This document shows positions 1 through 11,725 of a stretch of 64,000 bases of DNA, one piece after another (within the stretch, counting starts at the first letter, position 1; each line of letters begins with the position of its first letter). This stretch comes from Magicicada septendecula (Eukaryota; Arthropoda; Insecta; Hemiptera; Cicadidae): the NCBI GenBank assembly GCA_034769895.1, contig CM068371.1:404099969-404163968 (forward strand), given 5' to 3'. The position numbers and the translations under genes were made by a program. The notes beneath the pieces were generated by a model, which did not search any database, was not told the DNA's origin, and saw nothing but the letters and a program-made list of their open reading frames with translations.

Positions 1-74
1 TAGTGTTAATGATTAAACAATTTATCTTGTCATATTTTCTTCATTATTGTTAGGTGAAGATATGTACCATTACA
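1..74 (-). repeat. 3' LTR of element 1, first 74 bases only
   Basis: Direct repeat of 9309-9382 (one mismatch, at position 34). On the minus strand it starts TGTAATGGTAC. The purine-rich stretch just before it (minus strand, AGTGGCAGGGCAATA, 75-89) is the likely polypurine tract. The rest of this LTR lies left of the window. Confidence 0.85.
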
Positions 75-655
75 TATTGCCCTGCCACTAAAATTTATTA
101 TTTCAACAAATATCGTTCAGTTTTTTGATTGGAATTATCAATGATTATTTCATTTTATTTTCTTAATCACTGGTTATTTTTGAGCGATAGACTCTTATTA
201 ATTTTGAGTGTTAGTATTCTTCTTGATCTTTGTATCGTATTTTAGTTTAATGTTCTTGTCCCTTTGATATCTAATTCCCTAACATTTTTCCCTATCATTA
301 TATTGAATCGGATCGGAGGGGTACTTTTGACTCCATTGCTCCGCCGTAAAATACACATTTGATTGCTGGACTTATCTACAGTCAATCATTATAAAATTAT
401 ACAAGTAGTCTTAGTGCGACTATAAAATAAATATCATTTGTAGGATTCTTCACATTATTATTATTTAGTTTATACAATACATTATTTCAAATTATATTCT
501 TTTTCTTTTATTCACACTCTCTAGCTGTTAGTGATTCGATATTATTAGTGGGTATGGTATACATGATCTTTTTATTATTCGTTTTGTTTATTTTTCTTAC
601 TGTTTAACACTAGTTATTTATTAATTGGTTTCGGGATGTTTTTTTTTCTCGTTTT

Positions 656-1846
656 TTAATAATATTTTTTCATAGAGGTTTGGTTAAATGTCCCCTTTAT
701 TCTTTGTGTCTTTGGGTCTACGATCTCATATGTATTATTTTGGTTGTCTTTGCTTACTATGTAGGGTCCTGTTTACAGTAACAATAGCTTCTTGGCTATC
801 CCTTCCATGGTGCTTGGTAATCCTCTGTTTTTAAGTAATATTTGCTCTCCAATCTGATATTGTATGGGTTTCGGTTGCATTTGCTTATATTTTTCTCTGA
901 TTTTGTCAGTCTTTTCTAGTATTTTATTATGAAATTGCATGTCATTGAACTGATATTCTTCGCCATTTGGAAATTGAATTAGAGAAGTAATCTCTCTAGG
1001 TGGTGGTTTTTGGAACATTGCAGCATATGGTGTTGTTTCAATAAATTGGTGGTGCGATAAATTTATAAAGTTTTCGGCTGCTGGTATGTATTTAGACCAT
1101 TCATTGTGTTGCTCGTAACAATATGTACGGAGAATTCTCCCCACTTCTCTCAAGACTCGCTCTGCAGGGTTGCTGCTGGGATGGTACACTGATGTCTTGT
1201 ATGTTTTTATTCCATGAGTTAGTAAAGTGTTCTTCCATCTTCGTCCCTTGAATTGCGTTCCGTGATCGGTAGTGATGCATTTGGGTATTCCCACTTCACT
1301 AATGTATGGTTCTAGTATTAACACTTTGGGGAAAAGCTTTGTGAACCTTGTGTAGTGGTCAAATACAATAATGAGGTATTTGTATTGGTGTTTTCCTCCA
1401 CTCCGCGGAAATGGTCCGCATATGTCAACGAAGACTTTCTCCAATCTACAAGATGTGGTTATAGGTATCATGGTGCCCTCCTTTCTGTTATTGTTGACCT
1501 TCACTAGTTGGCATATGTGACATTGCTTTATATATTTCCTTACCTTTCTGTTAGCATCCTTCATGTATACATGCTCTTGTAAGGCTTTTACCACTTTTGA
1601 TGCGCCCATGTGCCCATATCTCTCATGGTAATTGAGAATTAAGTCCTTCTCTGTGACTTGAGGTATTGCTATTTTCCATGTTACGAATTTATCTTGTGGT
1701 TTTATGAAAAGTATCCCTTGGTGTTTGCAATAATATTGGGATATGTGGTCATCTTTGTCTATTAAGCGTGATAGAATTTTGCTTAGTTTGGGATCTTGTG
1801 CTCGTTGTCGTTCCATCTCTTTCATAATGTTGGCCAAGTCAGTCAT
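656..1846 (-). pseudogene. Integrase of element 1 (end of Pol, interrupted)
   Basis: This part of Pol would insert the element's DNA copy into the chromosome. Seen: an HHCC zinc module (H..YGHMG...CHIC), then the acidic triad in VDICGPFP, TTDHGTQFKG and NPAERV. Next to element 2, about ten residues are missing between the first and second acidic residues. An in-frame TAA at 773-775 cuts the protein just before a GPY/F-type module (TGPYIVS...IKGTFNQ). That module stays open in the same frame to a TAA at 656-658. A frameshift separates this ORF from RNase H. The start at 1846 is only the first in-frame Met and would not be used in a polyprotein. Confidence 0.85.
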
Positions 1847-1884
1847 GCTTTTAATTATGTGGTAATTTTGATAACAGTTTCCTT

Positions 1885-3600
1885 TTATCCTTCGTACGTC
1901 TGATCATTAATGTTTACTCTGGACAGGGTATCTGCTACAACATTTTTCTTGCCTGGGATGTATTCCCAATTTAGATCATACTCCTGCAATACCAAACTCC
2001 ATCTAGTCAATCTTCCATGACTTAACTTACAATTTCTAAGGAATGATATGGACTTGTGGTCAGTCCTCACTGTAATCGGGTACCCCAATATGTAAGTTCT
2101 AAATTTTCTACATGAGAATACAACGCTCAGCAATTCCTTCTCAGTAACGTTATAATTTCTTTCACTGCTGTTTAGCACTCTACTTGCGAAACTGATCACA
2201 CAATGATTTCCCTCTTTATCCTCCTGGTACAAAATGGATCCAAGGCTAACGTCACTGGCGTCACAATTTAAATAAAATTGTTTAGTGAAATTAGGATGAC
2301 GTAACATTACTGACTCAATGAATTTGTTTTTAATCAGTTGGAGTGTTATGTCTTGTTCGACTCCCCACGTCCATTTTTTCTTAGATGACAGTTGGTGTGA
2401 AAATTTGGCTGTCATTTCAGAATAATTCTTTTGGAACTTTCGGTAATAATTGCATAGACCGAGAAATGATTGGAGTTGTTTCTTATTTTTTGGTGTTGGA
2501 AACTTCTGTATGCACTCCACCTTTTCTTGTGATGGTGTTATCCCATTTCCAGACAAGTTGAACCCTAAAAATTGCACTTCATCAGATAAAAATTTGGATT
2601 TTTCCAGTTTGAGGGTTATATGGTTATTTGACAGTTTTTTCAGCACATATTCTACTCTGTGACAATGTTCGTCCCACACATCTGAAGTTATTAATAAGTC
2701 GTCTACATAGACTGTTGTAAACTGTAATGCATCTGGTCCAAGTACCTGGTCCATAATTTTTACAAATACTGCTACCGAATTCACCAATCCGAAGGGTAAT
2801 CTTTTGAATTGGAAGTTCCGTCCTTCAAATATAAACGCCATGTACTTTCTGCTGGATGGGTGTAATTCAACCTGCCAATAGCCGCAGACAGTGTCCCATA
2901 TACTGATGAATTTGGTTCCATAGAATTTTTTCAGGATCTCTTCTATTTCTCCTGGGGATGTACGATCATTTATTATGTGTTTATTGATCTCACGGCCGTC
3001 TAGGCATATTCTCACCTTCCCGTGTTTCTTTGGAACTGCTAGGATAGGGCTGGTGTAGGGTGAGTAGCTTGGTTCAATTATGTCTTCTACTATTAATCGA
3101 CTGATTTCTGTTCTCACCGCCTCCCTTAATGAAAATGCGATCGGGTAAGATTTTTTTATCAAGTTGACAGGCTCTCGGAATTGAATCTCGCACTGATAAT
3201 CTCTGACCTTTCCAGGTGTATCTGAAAATACGTGCTTGTAGCGGTTATACACTTCTATCAGTTGTTCAGCTTGTTGAACTGTTAATTGTGTGCTCGTTTT
3301 CTCTCTCTGGAAAGTTCGGATTTCTTCAATTTTTTCTTGCCATAGTTCTTCATTGTCGGTCTCGTCATAAATTCCATTATTCAGTATATGCTCTCCAGTA
3401 TTTCGATATTTTTGGATATGGTACATGGTTTTATTTGGCTGTATTTCATCACTATTGGTCAGTTCGGTTATCCACTGTATGTCACCTTTCTTCAAAATAA
3501 GTTTGTATTTGCTCAGGTCAATTATTGCTGAGTACTGGCGCAGCATGTCGCAACCAATTAGCATCCTGAATGGCAATCCACTGGCTACTAAAAACGTCAT
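1885..3600 (-). pseudogene. Reverse transcriptase and RNase H of element 1
   Basis: Pol core that copies element RNA into DNA and degrades the RNA strand. Domains in order: spacer with protease-end motif (LIGCDMLRQY), RT from about residue 145 with DGREINKH, the RLPFGLVNS turn and the YVDD catalytic box near residue 297, then RNase H with LNCDASDVSLGS, VTEKELLSVVF and VRTDHKS, ending with VADTLSRV. The frame differs from protease on one side and integrase on the other, so at least two frameshifts break Pol. Family membership is certain from the motifs. The ATG at 3600 lies inside the expected protease/RT polyprotein and is not a natural start. Confidence 0.88.
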
Positions 3601-3622
3601 TGTGCGGTTTGTCCATTGCTTG

Positions 3623-4009
3623 TCAGTTCGAGTTGCACTTGTTTTCGGACGGTTCTATTTTTGCCGTCCTGTCACTCCTACAAGGACAATGTTGCTGATG
3701 GGTAGCATTAAGTATAATGGCCTTACTCGCTTCTTGGATTTTTCGAAGCTCTAGACTGTCGATTAACGAAATATTGGATCCAGTGTCTATCATTATTTGT
3801 GCTGGTACTCCGTTGACTTGCGTTGAAATATAAGCAATTTCGTTATGTTTATTATCAGATTGGTTGTTATCTTCTCCGAGCAATTCCTCTACAATATTTT
3901 TCAGATAATTATTTCGCACTATTGTAATTGTGCGTTCACCGTTAGTTTGTATAACGTTGCGATTTAACCCAATAGAATGGTTCAGTGAGGGTATAAGTAG
4001 CTTTTTCAC
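3623..4009 (-). pseudogene. Retropepsin-type protease of element 1, frame broken
   Basis: The aspartic protease would cut Gag and Pol. The catalytic signature MIDTGSNISLID is visible in the middle of the 128-residue ORF. The N-terminal part is short and unremarkable. After the flap region the frame is lost: element 2 continues with VGVTGRANRT and an LVGCDNLRKY motif, while here the matching stretch is spread over other frames between about 3700 and 3600 with an extra stop. The next conserved block is picked up by the RT ORF. The ORF follows Gag closely (stop at 4018, Met at 4009), as expected for Gag-Pol. Confidence 0.8.
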
Positions 4010-4017
4010 TGCCGTTC

Positions 4018-5922
4018 CTAGTTTAACGTCATCTCGGACTGATTGTTACGATCATCTTGTTGATTTGTTGGCGGACTTCCGCTCGTTGACGGCCGGGGTT
4101 CAGGCTGGTTGTGATCCTCTTCGTACCGGTCACGCCTATACACTTCTTGGCTTCGACTTCGGCCCGTGTTGGTTCTGGTGTCATGTCCGTAATTATGATC
4201 ACTGTACCGGTGTCCATATGCATTCCGGTCGGCACTTCGTCGTCCCTGATAGTACGACCTATTCCTCCCGTCACTTTCGGTCCTCACGTAATGCACTTGA
4301 CGATAGTTACGATAGTTATTATTGCGATTTCTATTGTCACTCGGGTTGTTATTGTAATTTGGCCGGTTGTAATTGGCGTTATTTGGCCTATATGGTTGAT
4401 GCATATTATTTGGCCGGTTGTATTTATTGTTTGTGTTGTTTGGCCTATTATTATTGTTATAACTGTTATTTTGTTGGCCAGCCGAATTATTGTTATGTCT
4501 ATTCTGCGGCTCGTTAGGTGGGTTATTCACCTGGTTACGGTTATTATAATTGTACCGGTAATTGTTGTTATTATTCTGGTAACCGTTGTTAAAATTTTTG
4601 TTTTCACCCCTGTCGTCCCGCTGTCGGCTCCTATGATAATAACGTTCTCTCTCGTAATCTTCCAGCAGGGCTGCCATGGATTGTATAGTTTTGATTTGGA
4701 TACCTAGCCACGCTCTAGAGACACCTTCCTCGTAATGAAAAGCAAGTTTTGTCACCAAACTTTCTTCTGGGATTTTCGGTTCCAGGTTCCTTGCTAGGCA
4801 GACTTTACCGAGGAAATATGCAGTAAAAGTTGTCCCTCTGGTGGCGTCGTATCTGCCGAAACATATACTGTCCCGCACGATGTTCTGTGTTGCCTCCGAC
4901 CAGTATTTCCTTTTGAATACATCTTTGAATTGTTCATAATTCATGAGGTCGTGTCTTGTGGCCGTCCACCAATTATCGTTGATATCTCGAAAATACTCGT
5001 CTAAGTAGCCTCGGATAATGGTCCACCTGTTCTCCCGAGTTTTGGCCAGCTGCTCGTCTACTCTTTCTAAAAACTCCATTGGGTTTCGCCGGTATTGTTT
5101 AAAGTTGATCACTTCCCGGTTGTCCATGTGTTGGTACTGCGTCATTATTGGCGGTCTGTTATTAATTATTTCTAACTCCTCCCTGATTTTAGCAATCTCC
5201 CGTTGCTGGATTTCCTCAATTTTATTTTTGTTTTGCTGGCCTTGTCCACGAACCTCGCTTACGGCCGTGTCGATCTCCCGGCACTTCTGTCCAAAATCTG
5301 TCCGTACCTGTTTTATATTTTGGTCGGTTGCAGTTTTTATCGACTCTATTTGGATCTGGCTGTCTTCTTCCAGGTTGGTCATCCGTTCTCTGAAGTCTTC
5401 CTTCGTTTGTTGTATTTCACGGCTCGTATCTTCCCATTTCCCGTGCATCTCGGACATTTCCTCCTCGATCTTCTTATTAATCCGCTCATTATTATTTTCA
5501 ATAGTCCTGCTCAACTCTTCCTTCAACTCCTCCAAGTTTTTCTGGTTGTTCTGTTTCAACTCTTCCTTTAAGTTTTCCATGTTCACCGCCATTTCCTTAT
5601 TATTTTCGACCATTTGCTGGCTACTCTTGTCTATTTTTTCTTCCATGGTCTTACTGTTCTTGTCTATTTTTTCGTTCGTTTTATTTAATTCTCCCTTTAA
5701 TGATGTCATATTTTTGTTCAATGTTTCTTCCATCATTTCCAGTAAACTCCTGTCCTCTGGTCGTGCGGGTTTCTCCGGTTGATTCTCCGGCTGCACCGGT
5801 TTGACTGGTTCTGTGGGAGGTAACATTTGTTCGGCGTCTTCGACCGAAGTCACTTCCTTCTCTTCCGCTCGAACTTCCTTTTCGGCCTCCTTCGTCCGCC
5901 TTAATGATGATGCCCTCTTCAT
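4018..5922 (-). CDS. Gag of element 1 (intact, no zinc knuckle)
   Basis: Structural protein that would package element RNA. The 634-residue ORF is uninterrupted. Residues 1-60 are charged and Pro-rich. About 60-255 form a long coiled coil rich in Glu, Lys, Asn and Gln. About 265-425 are a capsid-like region that matches element 2 (ENRWTIIRGYLDE against ENRWERIKLMLDQ, then NWWTATR, KRKYW, YFLGKVCLAR). Residues 430-634 are extremely Asn-rich with many Arg and Tyr. No CX2CX4HX4C knuckle is present, so the basic Asn/Arg tail probably binds nucleic acid (inference). The start at 5922 is the first Met after a purine-rich leader. Base use is clearly less AT-rich than in element 2. Confidence 0.87.
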   Translation of the reverse strand: MKRASSLRRTKEAEKEVRAEEKEVTSVEDAEQMLPPTEPVKPVQPENQPEKPARPEDRSLLEMMEETLNKNMTSLKGELNKTNEKIDKNSKTMEEKIDKSSQQMVENNKEMAVNMENLKEELKQNNQKNLEELKEELSRTIENNNERINKKIEEEMSEMHGKWEDTSREIQQTKEDFRERMTNLEEDSQIQIESIKTATDQNIKQVRTDFGQKCREIDTAVSEVRGQGQQNKNKIEEIQQREIAKIREELEIINNRPPIMTQYQHMDNREVINFKQYRRNPMEFLERVDEQLAKTRENRWTIIRGYLDEYFRDINDNWWTATRHDLMNYEQFKDVFKRKYWSEATQNIVRDSICFGRYDATRGTTFTAYFLGKVCLARNLEPKIPEESLVTKLAFHYEEGVSRAWLGIQIKTIQSMAALLEDYERERYYHRSRQRDDRGENKNFNNGYQNNNNNYRYNYNNRNQVNNPPNEPQNRHNNNSAGQQNNSYNNNNRPNNTNNKYNRPNNMHQPYRPNNANYNRPNYNNNPSDNRNRNNNYRNYRQVHYVRTESDGRNRSYYQGRRSADRNAYGHRYSDHNYGHDTRTNTGRSRSQEVYRRDRYEEDHNQPEPRPSTSGSPPTNQQDDRNNQSEMTLN

Positions 5923-6153
5923 CTTGTTTACCTTCTGTCGTACCTGCCGCTAGATATTCTGTCGTAATTCTAGCCTCACTAGTTGGTGCGCCACTCTGTA
6001 ATACTCCTGTTTCTAATGGTGTGTCGTTCTTTAATAAAGTTTTATTTGTAAATAGGAAGTTTTATTATGGTGTTTTGCGAACGTAAATGGTGTCGTTCGG
6101 AAGCGTCTGGTAGCCTGTGTGCCTTACCTGTCCCTTCTCACACTTTCGTAATT

Positions 6154-6167
6154 CCGGATAGGCGCCA
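6154..6167 (-). other. Primer binding site of element 1
   Basis: Minus-strand TGGCGCCTATCCGG, three bases inside the end of the 5' LTR (which ends ...AAAACA at 6171). TGGCGCC is a common opening of tRNA-primer sites in Gypsy-group elements. I did not match it to a particular tRNA. Confidence 0.65.
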
Positions 6168-6170
6168 AAT

Positions 6171-9100
6171 TGTTTTTCGTGAAAACAAAAGTTTTTATCT
6201 GTATAGTTCTGATATTGCACTATTGTAAATTCGAATCGTTCGCCGTCTGGCTTGTTACTGGTTCCCGGTTGAGTGGGGGAAAACGTGTTGCCAACTTGAA
6301 ATAATGTTGGTTATGTTGACCCACTGCTAGTAAACAAAACATACACAATATTCTTTACAAGTAAATAATGGACAGTTGTTATCGGTACACACTCTTTTAT
6401 TAGGGTTTTGACTGGTTAGTGTTTGTTAACGCTTCATAAAATTAATAATTTATACAATGATTTTAGCCTCGGCAATATTTGCTCAATCAGCGGATCGCTG
6501 GGTTGGCAGTACAATGTTTATATTAGCTGCAAGACAATGTGGTTATTATTTTACAAAGTAAATCTGCCTATTGGGTTCTTTTAAGTACGAAACAGAGGTT
6601 TATCTAACAAGATAACAAAATTAGAACATATCATTTAAAGTACGTGATCATTAAAATTAAACAAGGTTTACTATAAATTAAATATTGTGGTGTTGAATTG
6701 TGACAGTGTCGTTGGTGTATACATAGGTTATCATTTGGTCATTCAGTGTTTACAAAGTTACTTTTTTATTTTATCAATCCTTGAAAATACCTTCAGTGAT
6801 AGTGAGAGTTTTATCATTTAGTTATAATTTTGTGAAAGAGAATTTGTCTTTTTTATAAATCAATAAATTCAGCAATACTCAACGTTAGTAGATAAAAGAT
6901 GTATTGTCAGTCGTCCAAGTGGTGTAATGGGTTGATGTCGGTTCTTCCTTCTTCAGTCTTGGGCTTCGGGAATGGTTGGCGTCTTCTTCTGGTCGAATTC
7001 CATATATTTTTTGGTCATCTGGATTAATTCCGCGCTGGTCCTTGGTATAGTTTGATTGGAATGTCCTCTCGTCAGTTATTCTGGTCCTTCTTCATCAAAT
7101 TATGGGCACTTATACTGTTTTAGAGTTAAAAATTTGTGCCCTTCACGGCGTGGCTTCTCTCCAGTTTAGCGTCACTACAGTTATTATTGTTCCTAACTGA
7201 AAATTAGTCAATACACGGTTGTTGTCATGGTAACTCACAATTTTTGATTGGCTGAAATTGGCTTGAGATCATTGTTAAGATATTTGAATTTATATTTAAA
7301 ATGGTCACAGATCTTCTAAATGTAATTAATCTTCAGTACTCCCTTTTTAGTAGTAAATATTATTACCACTGTTCATATTTTGGCTCAAGGATTAATTTGA
7401 CATCAAATACTATAGTATTTACTTAGGTATCAATATTTTGACAGTTTTGTGGATTTTATTTAATTATACTGTTTTCTTAATTTATATTATTATCATAATA
7501 TTTCTGCCTTAACATGATAGTCTAATTGTATTTCATAGTTTATGTGGTTTAGTCTTACTAATGTCAGTGTTTAATTCTAAAAATTGAAGTCTTTTGTAAT
7601 TTGACTGTTGGGAATCTGTCTAGGCTTAGATAGCAATTGACTATTTTTTCTTTAATTACTGAGATTACACTTTATTCTTCTCTTGTATGGGTCCTGATTA
7701 TTTTAATATATGATTCTGTTTATTTGCTCAATGTTTATGTCTGTTCTAGTAATTGTGTGTGATTTTATTGGTTTCATATGTTATTAATTTGTATACTGTC
7801 ATAACTGCCTTTTAGTGTCATTGTATCTGACTGTATTTATTTTGTTTCTTGTTTACTGGTTTTTGTTGGTTTTTTAGTTCTTATTTATTGCATCATATAA
7901 CATAGCATCTTATGGTTTTAACAATTCCCATAGATATAATTTTTATTCAATAAAACATAATTCTTTTGAAACATAAATCTTACTCATTAAAACATAATTA
8001 TTTACCTTTTCTTATCCACTCATACTCTTCAGTGGGTAATAATTATTTTATAATATAATTAAAAAAAAAACAAACATATAAACCTTAATTAATTATTCCG
8101 ATTATTATAGAGAATCCTTATTACTAAGCTTATCTGATACTGTTTTATTAACTAATGGTACCTAATACCATTTCACTATGTCTTATTAACTCTTATCATG
8201 ATTATTCATTGTTTTTATCCCTTAATATCACTGACATTTTCTATATGGTGAATTGACACACTGATAGTCTATCTTTCTTACTTCCCTAATAATCTGAATA
8301 GTCACTTATTACATTAATTGACACACATTTAAAACCATGATAATCAGTTATCACTAAAGCTAACTTAATTTTAACACTATTAGTTTATTTCGTTACATTT
8401 TGGGTGTCCACTCACATTGGCCTCTCAACTATCACAGTCCTTCCTGCGTTTGACCATTATCAGATCTCACTCATTTATAACTTATAACCTAGTTTATGCA
8501 CTTATAAACTTTGATTACGGTTTTATCCGTGTTTATCACTTTTTAATGGGGTTTATTCTCACTTCGGGGTATTAACACTAACACTTTGCACTCAATCTTG
8601 TTTTAGGGTTACTGGTGGGTAAAGATTAGTGTATCGCTTATTCAAAACTCTCTTTCTTACATTTATTTTAAAATGTTCATCCTCCTTACAATTTATAATC
8701 TCTCACTTTGTGTGGTTTGACTATACATGATATGTTTGTGTCGTGCTAATGTGATTTGTCCTAGTTTACTCTATTTGCTTGGGTTGGTGTACCCTTCTAT
8801 ATCTCAAGTCCTTAACAATTAATATTTTTAACTTGTCTGTCTTTACATTTATTACTATCATATACAATTTTCATTAATTAGTCTTTTTCATTGGTTTAAC
8901 ATTAGTACTGTATTCTTTCTGGGCTCACTTTATTTTGCCATAGTTTACTTGTCACTTCCTTGGTGTTGTTGCTGATTATACCTTCACACTTCCATGCTAA
9001 TTCTTTGTTCATTATTATTCTTATTATTACTACACTCTTGTGGTAGTGTGGTGGCTAGTTCTAGTTCACTTACAGTTGTCATTATTTATGTTATTCTTGG

Positions 9101-9382
9101 TTTATGGGGCTAGTTCTACTCTCTCACTTACCATCTATTGGGCTACTCAGGTTAAATCGCCATGAATTAATGTATTTAACATTTTGGTTTGTTTGTTTGT
9201 TACTTCTTTATTATTAGAGGTTACTGTTCTGACTACCTTGATATGTCTGATCGTGTTATTATTTTGAGTCACCCATTCCTTTAATCTCTGATTCATCCCT
9301 TTTTATTTTAGTGTTAATGATTAAACAATTTATCTTGTCATGTTTTCTTCATTATTGTTAGGTGAAGATATGTACCATTACA
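6171..9382 (-). repeat. 5' LTR of element 1, about 3.2 kb
   Basis: The minus-strand start (TGTAATGG at 9382) is fixed by the match to bases 1-74. The end (...ACA at 6171) is fixed by the adjacent primer binding site. The interval is AT-rich, has no convincing ORF and shows no nested element by eye. Only 74 bases of the partner LTR are in the window, so the length rests on the two ends, not on a full repeat alignment. Confidence 0.6.
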
Positions 9383-9392
9383 ATATATATAT

Positions 9393-10314
9393 CGTACTGT
9401 ACATTAATTACAGGTATTGTAATTAAGATCTGCTCCATGTTGGATCAGCCATTTATGTGTTGTAATTATTTATACGTATGGTAATTAAGAAATGTACCTA
9501 CTGTTATTATGTTTTTTTTTTTATTTACCAGTACATGTAAAGAAACTCTTTCTCTCAGGGTTAATGATTATTAAGTTATCTGATCGTATTAACGATTGTA
9601 TCTATTATTTTCTTTTCTTTAAACCAAACCAGATTCAGTTAATATGTAGTATTTTGATAATTAACCATGTAAAAAATAAATAACAAACTAATGTAACTTA
9701 ACCAACTCTGAATTCTTCCAGCTGCCACGGGTTCACTTCTGGTTGTTGTTTACCTTTTTTCGAAAGCAATATTAGGCTCCAATCTGTTTTTTCACACAAA
9801 TTTCTTATTGCTCTCACTGCTGAATGCCGCTCTCCAGGACTACTGCAACACAGATGTCTCCTCGGAACACTTAACTATCCTTTATGGCCACTTAAACTCT
9901 TCTTCAGTCCAAGGTTTTCCTCTTCTGTCATCGTTCTATCAAGGATATTGTTATATTTCTCGTATTATTATTTATTTATTAAATATTATAATCAAAACTC
10001 TGGTATCACAATTTAAATTCCTTTACTGTATTTTCTTTTCCTTGTTACATTAACTTGATGATGTACAAATGTTATTTAATATAATTTAAGACTCTTCATG
10101 TAGTTACTATTAGATATATAATTAGACTCTTCCTGTTACTCTTAATGAACATAATTGAAGACTCATAACGTTACTCTTAATGAATTTAATTTAAGACTAA
10201 TAACGTTACTCTTAATGAATTTTATTTTAGACTAATAAACATTTTCTTCCTCACTATACAATACAATTTTTTAACAATTTACAAAATTGCCTCTATGATA
10301 ATTCCTTAATTTCT
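9393..10314 (-). repeat. 3' LTR of element 2, distal part
   Basis: Direct repeat of 21883-22804. It is cut at 10314 by the insertion of element 3 and resumes at 16106. The terminal bases are approximate: TGTACATTA at 9398 is the likely inner TG, giving ends TGTAC...GTACA. Confidence 0.88.
10311..10314. other. Target duplication of element 3, left copy (ttct)
   Basis: The bases ttct at 10311-10314 and again at 16102-16105 flank element 3. The uninterrupted 5' LTR of element 2 has ttct once at the matching site (aatttctttacatctg near 22800), which proves the insertion point. Confidence 0.85.
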
Positions 10315-11527
10315 TGTGACAGTACAATAATCTCAATGTCAGAATTATGGTATGAGTGGTAACAAATTATCGGATTTTATTGTATCACACACACACATGC
10401 ATGGAGAGAACAATTTCCTTTGTGAAGAGACAACTACGCATATTCAAATAGATCACCACGATTCCAAGGTCAGGAGCCGATGTGCAGAGATGAACGTACG
10501 AAATGGCCATCCAAGTGGAAATAGATCGTAAATAGGCACTCTCATTGGTCCAGAAGACGGGACATCATTAAAATAAGTGATGACCTAACAAACAATGACA
10601 TGACAACAGGGCGTGAGCCAATTCCGAACAATAGACAATGACGTGGATGCGCTAACACATACACAAAATATGTGCTTTGCATCTTTCCAGTTCCTTACAA
10701 CTCATCAAGATGTCTACACGCTAAATTTGTGGCTGGCACAGTTTCGCCAGTAAAAGTGTTCTTTTACTGATTTAAAATGTAATTAACAGTACAAGTAATG
10801 TAGCACAGTTAACTGCTACTTGAGATGTAATTAGATTCAGTGTAACAAGGAACAAAACGAGATTATGAGAGATGCCGAACACCTGGCCAAACGGAGAACA
10901 TCGGAAGGGAGACCGCAACTAATAATCAGGAAAGTGCAAACTAATTAACTGTTATTCTTTGGTGAAAATGAGCTCTAAATATAAATCCAAAATTTACAAA
11001 AGGTACCGATCATATAACATGGGGGAAAGAGTGTGTGTGTGTGTGCGCATAAGAATATGTTTGTACTCATAAATTATTAATCAGCAAATTGAGGCATTGG
11101 TTTCTGTCATTTATTAAAGAGAAATAATAACGAGAGAACTGCAGTCTCTTGGAGAGGTATGGTAATAAACCAGACATACCATCAAATAATGAAATTAGTG
11201 TACTCAGTATTGATAGAGGAGTAGAAATCACGTAGCTAGTGATGGTAAGACGCCATTTTGTTGTATTGTAATATGTAACTCAGAAAAGGTATGATATTAA
11301 ATTCAGTATATGTCCACACTAAAGTTGTTCAAATCATTGCTTCGTATACCTCTCTTGTTTCTAAATCTCGCTGCAACGAAACCCTGGACCCTAGAGAAGA
11401 AATTCAATTGGAATCTAAATCATGCACTAAAACCGAGAAATTTATGGTAAGTAGATGTTTTTTTTTTATTGTATGTTATTACCATAAAATACAAGAATAA
11501 AATATGTGAAAAGACGGATTGTTGACA
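10315..11527 (+). repeat. 5' LTR of element 3
   Basis: Matches 14885-16101 almost base for base. Differences are about seven transitions and length changes in the CA, GT and T runs. It begins TGTGACAGTAC and ends TTGACA. Confidence 0.92.
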
Positions 11528-11529
11528 AT

Positions 11530-11542
11530 TGGCCCCGAACAG
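11530..11542 (+). other. Primer binding site of element 3
   Basis: TGGCCCCGAACAG, two bases after the LTR end. It starts with TGG as expected for pairing with a tRNA 3' CCA. It differs from the TGGCGCC sites of elements 1 and 2. Confidence 0.6.
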
Positions 11543-11725
11543 TCGACTTTATATAAAATTACTTTATATAAATAAGCCAGATTCAGAGACATAGAGAGTG
11601 ACGAAATAATCCAGAACCTAATACGAGATGTTATGGAGGTTATGTTGACAAAACATAGTAAGTAGTAATTGTATAACTAATTACAAGTAGAACGAAATAG
11701 TAATTCCAACATTTAAATTACAAAA

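Larger units (their letters stand above)
1..9382 (-). mobile_element. Gypsy-like LTR retrotransposon, element 1 (3' end outside window)
   Basis: Seen: bases 1-74 recur at 9309-9382 with one difference. On the minus strand both copies begin TGTAATGG, so they are the 5' ends of the 3' and 5' LTRs. Between them, in minus-strand order, lie a primer binding site (TGGCGCC), Gag, protease, reverse transcriptase/RNase H and integrase, which is Gypsy (Metaviridae) gene order. No env-like ORF fits between integrase and the 3' LTR. Gag is open, but Pol carries frameshifts and stops, so this copy cannot make a full polyprotein. It sits in a Miga intron, in the same orientation as Miga. Confidence 0.9.

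Noticed and set aside
74..772. Possible env gene between integrase and 3' LTR of element 1
   Set aside because: Apart from the GPY/F end of Pol there is no ORF, signal peptide or membrane segment in any frame.
3930..5782. Long plus-strand ORFs across Gag of element 1
   Set aside because: They are mirror readings of the minus-strand Gag, rich in Val, Ile and Ser from the Asn-rich code.
9492..10053. Small ORFs repeated at 21982-22545
   Set aside because: They are simply the two LTR copies of element 2. The reading is AT-driven and carries no motif.
11291..11500. ORF repeated at 15861-16061
   Set aside because: It lies inside the LTR of element 3, and the repetition is explained by the LTR pair.
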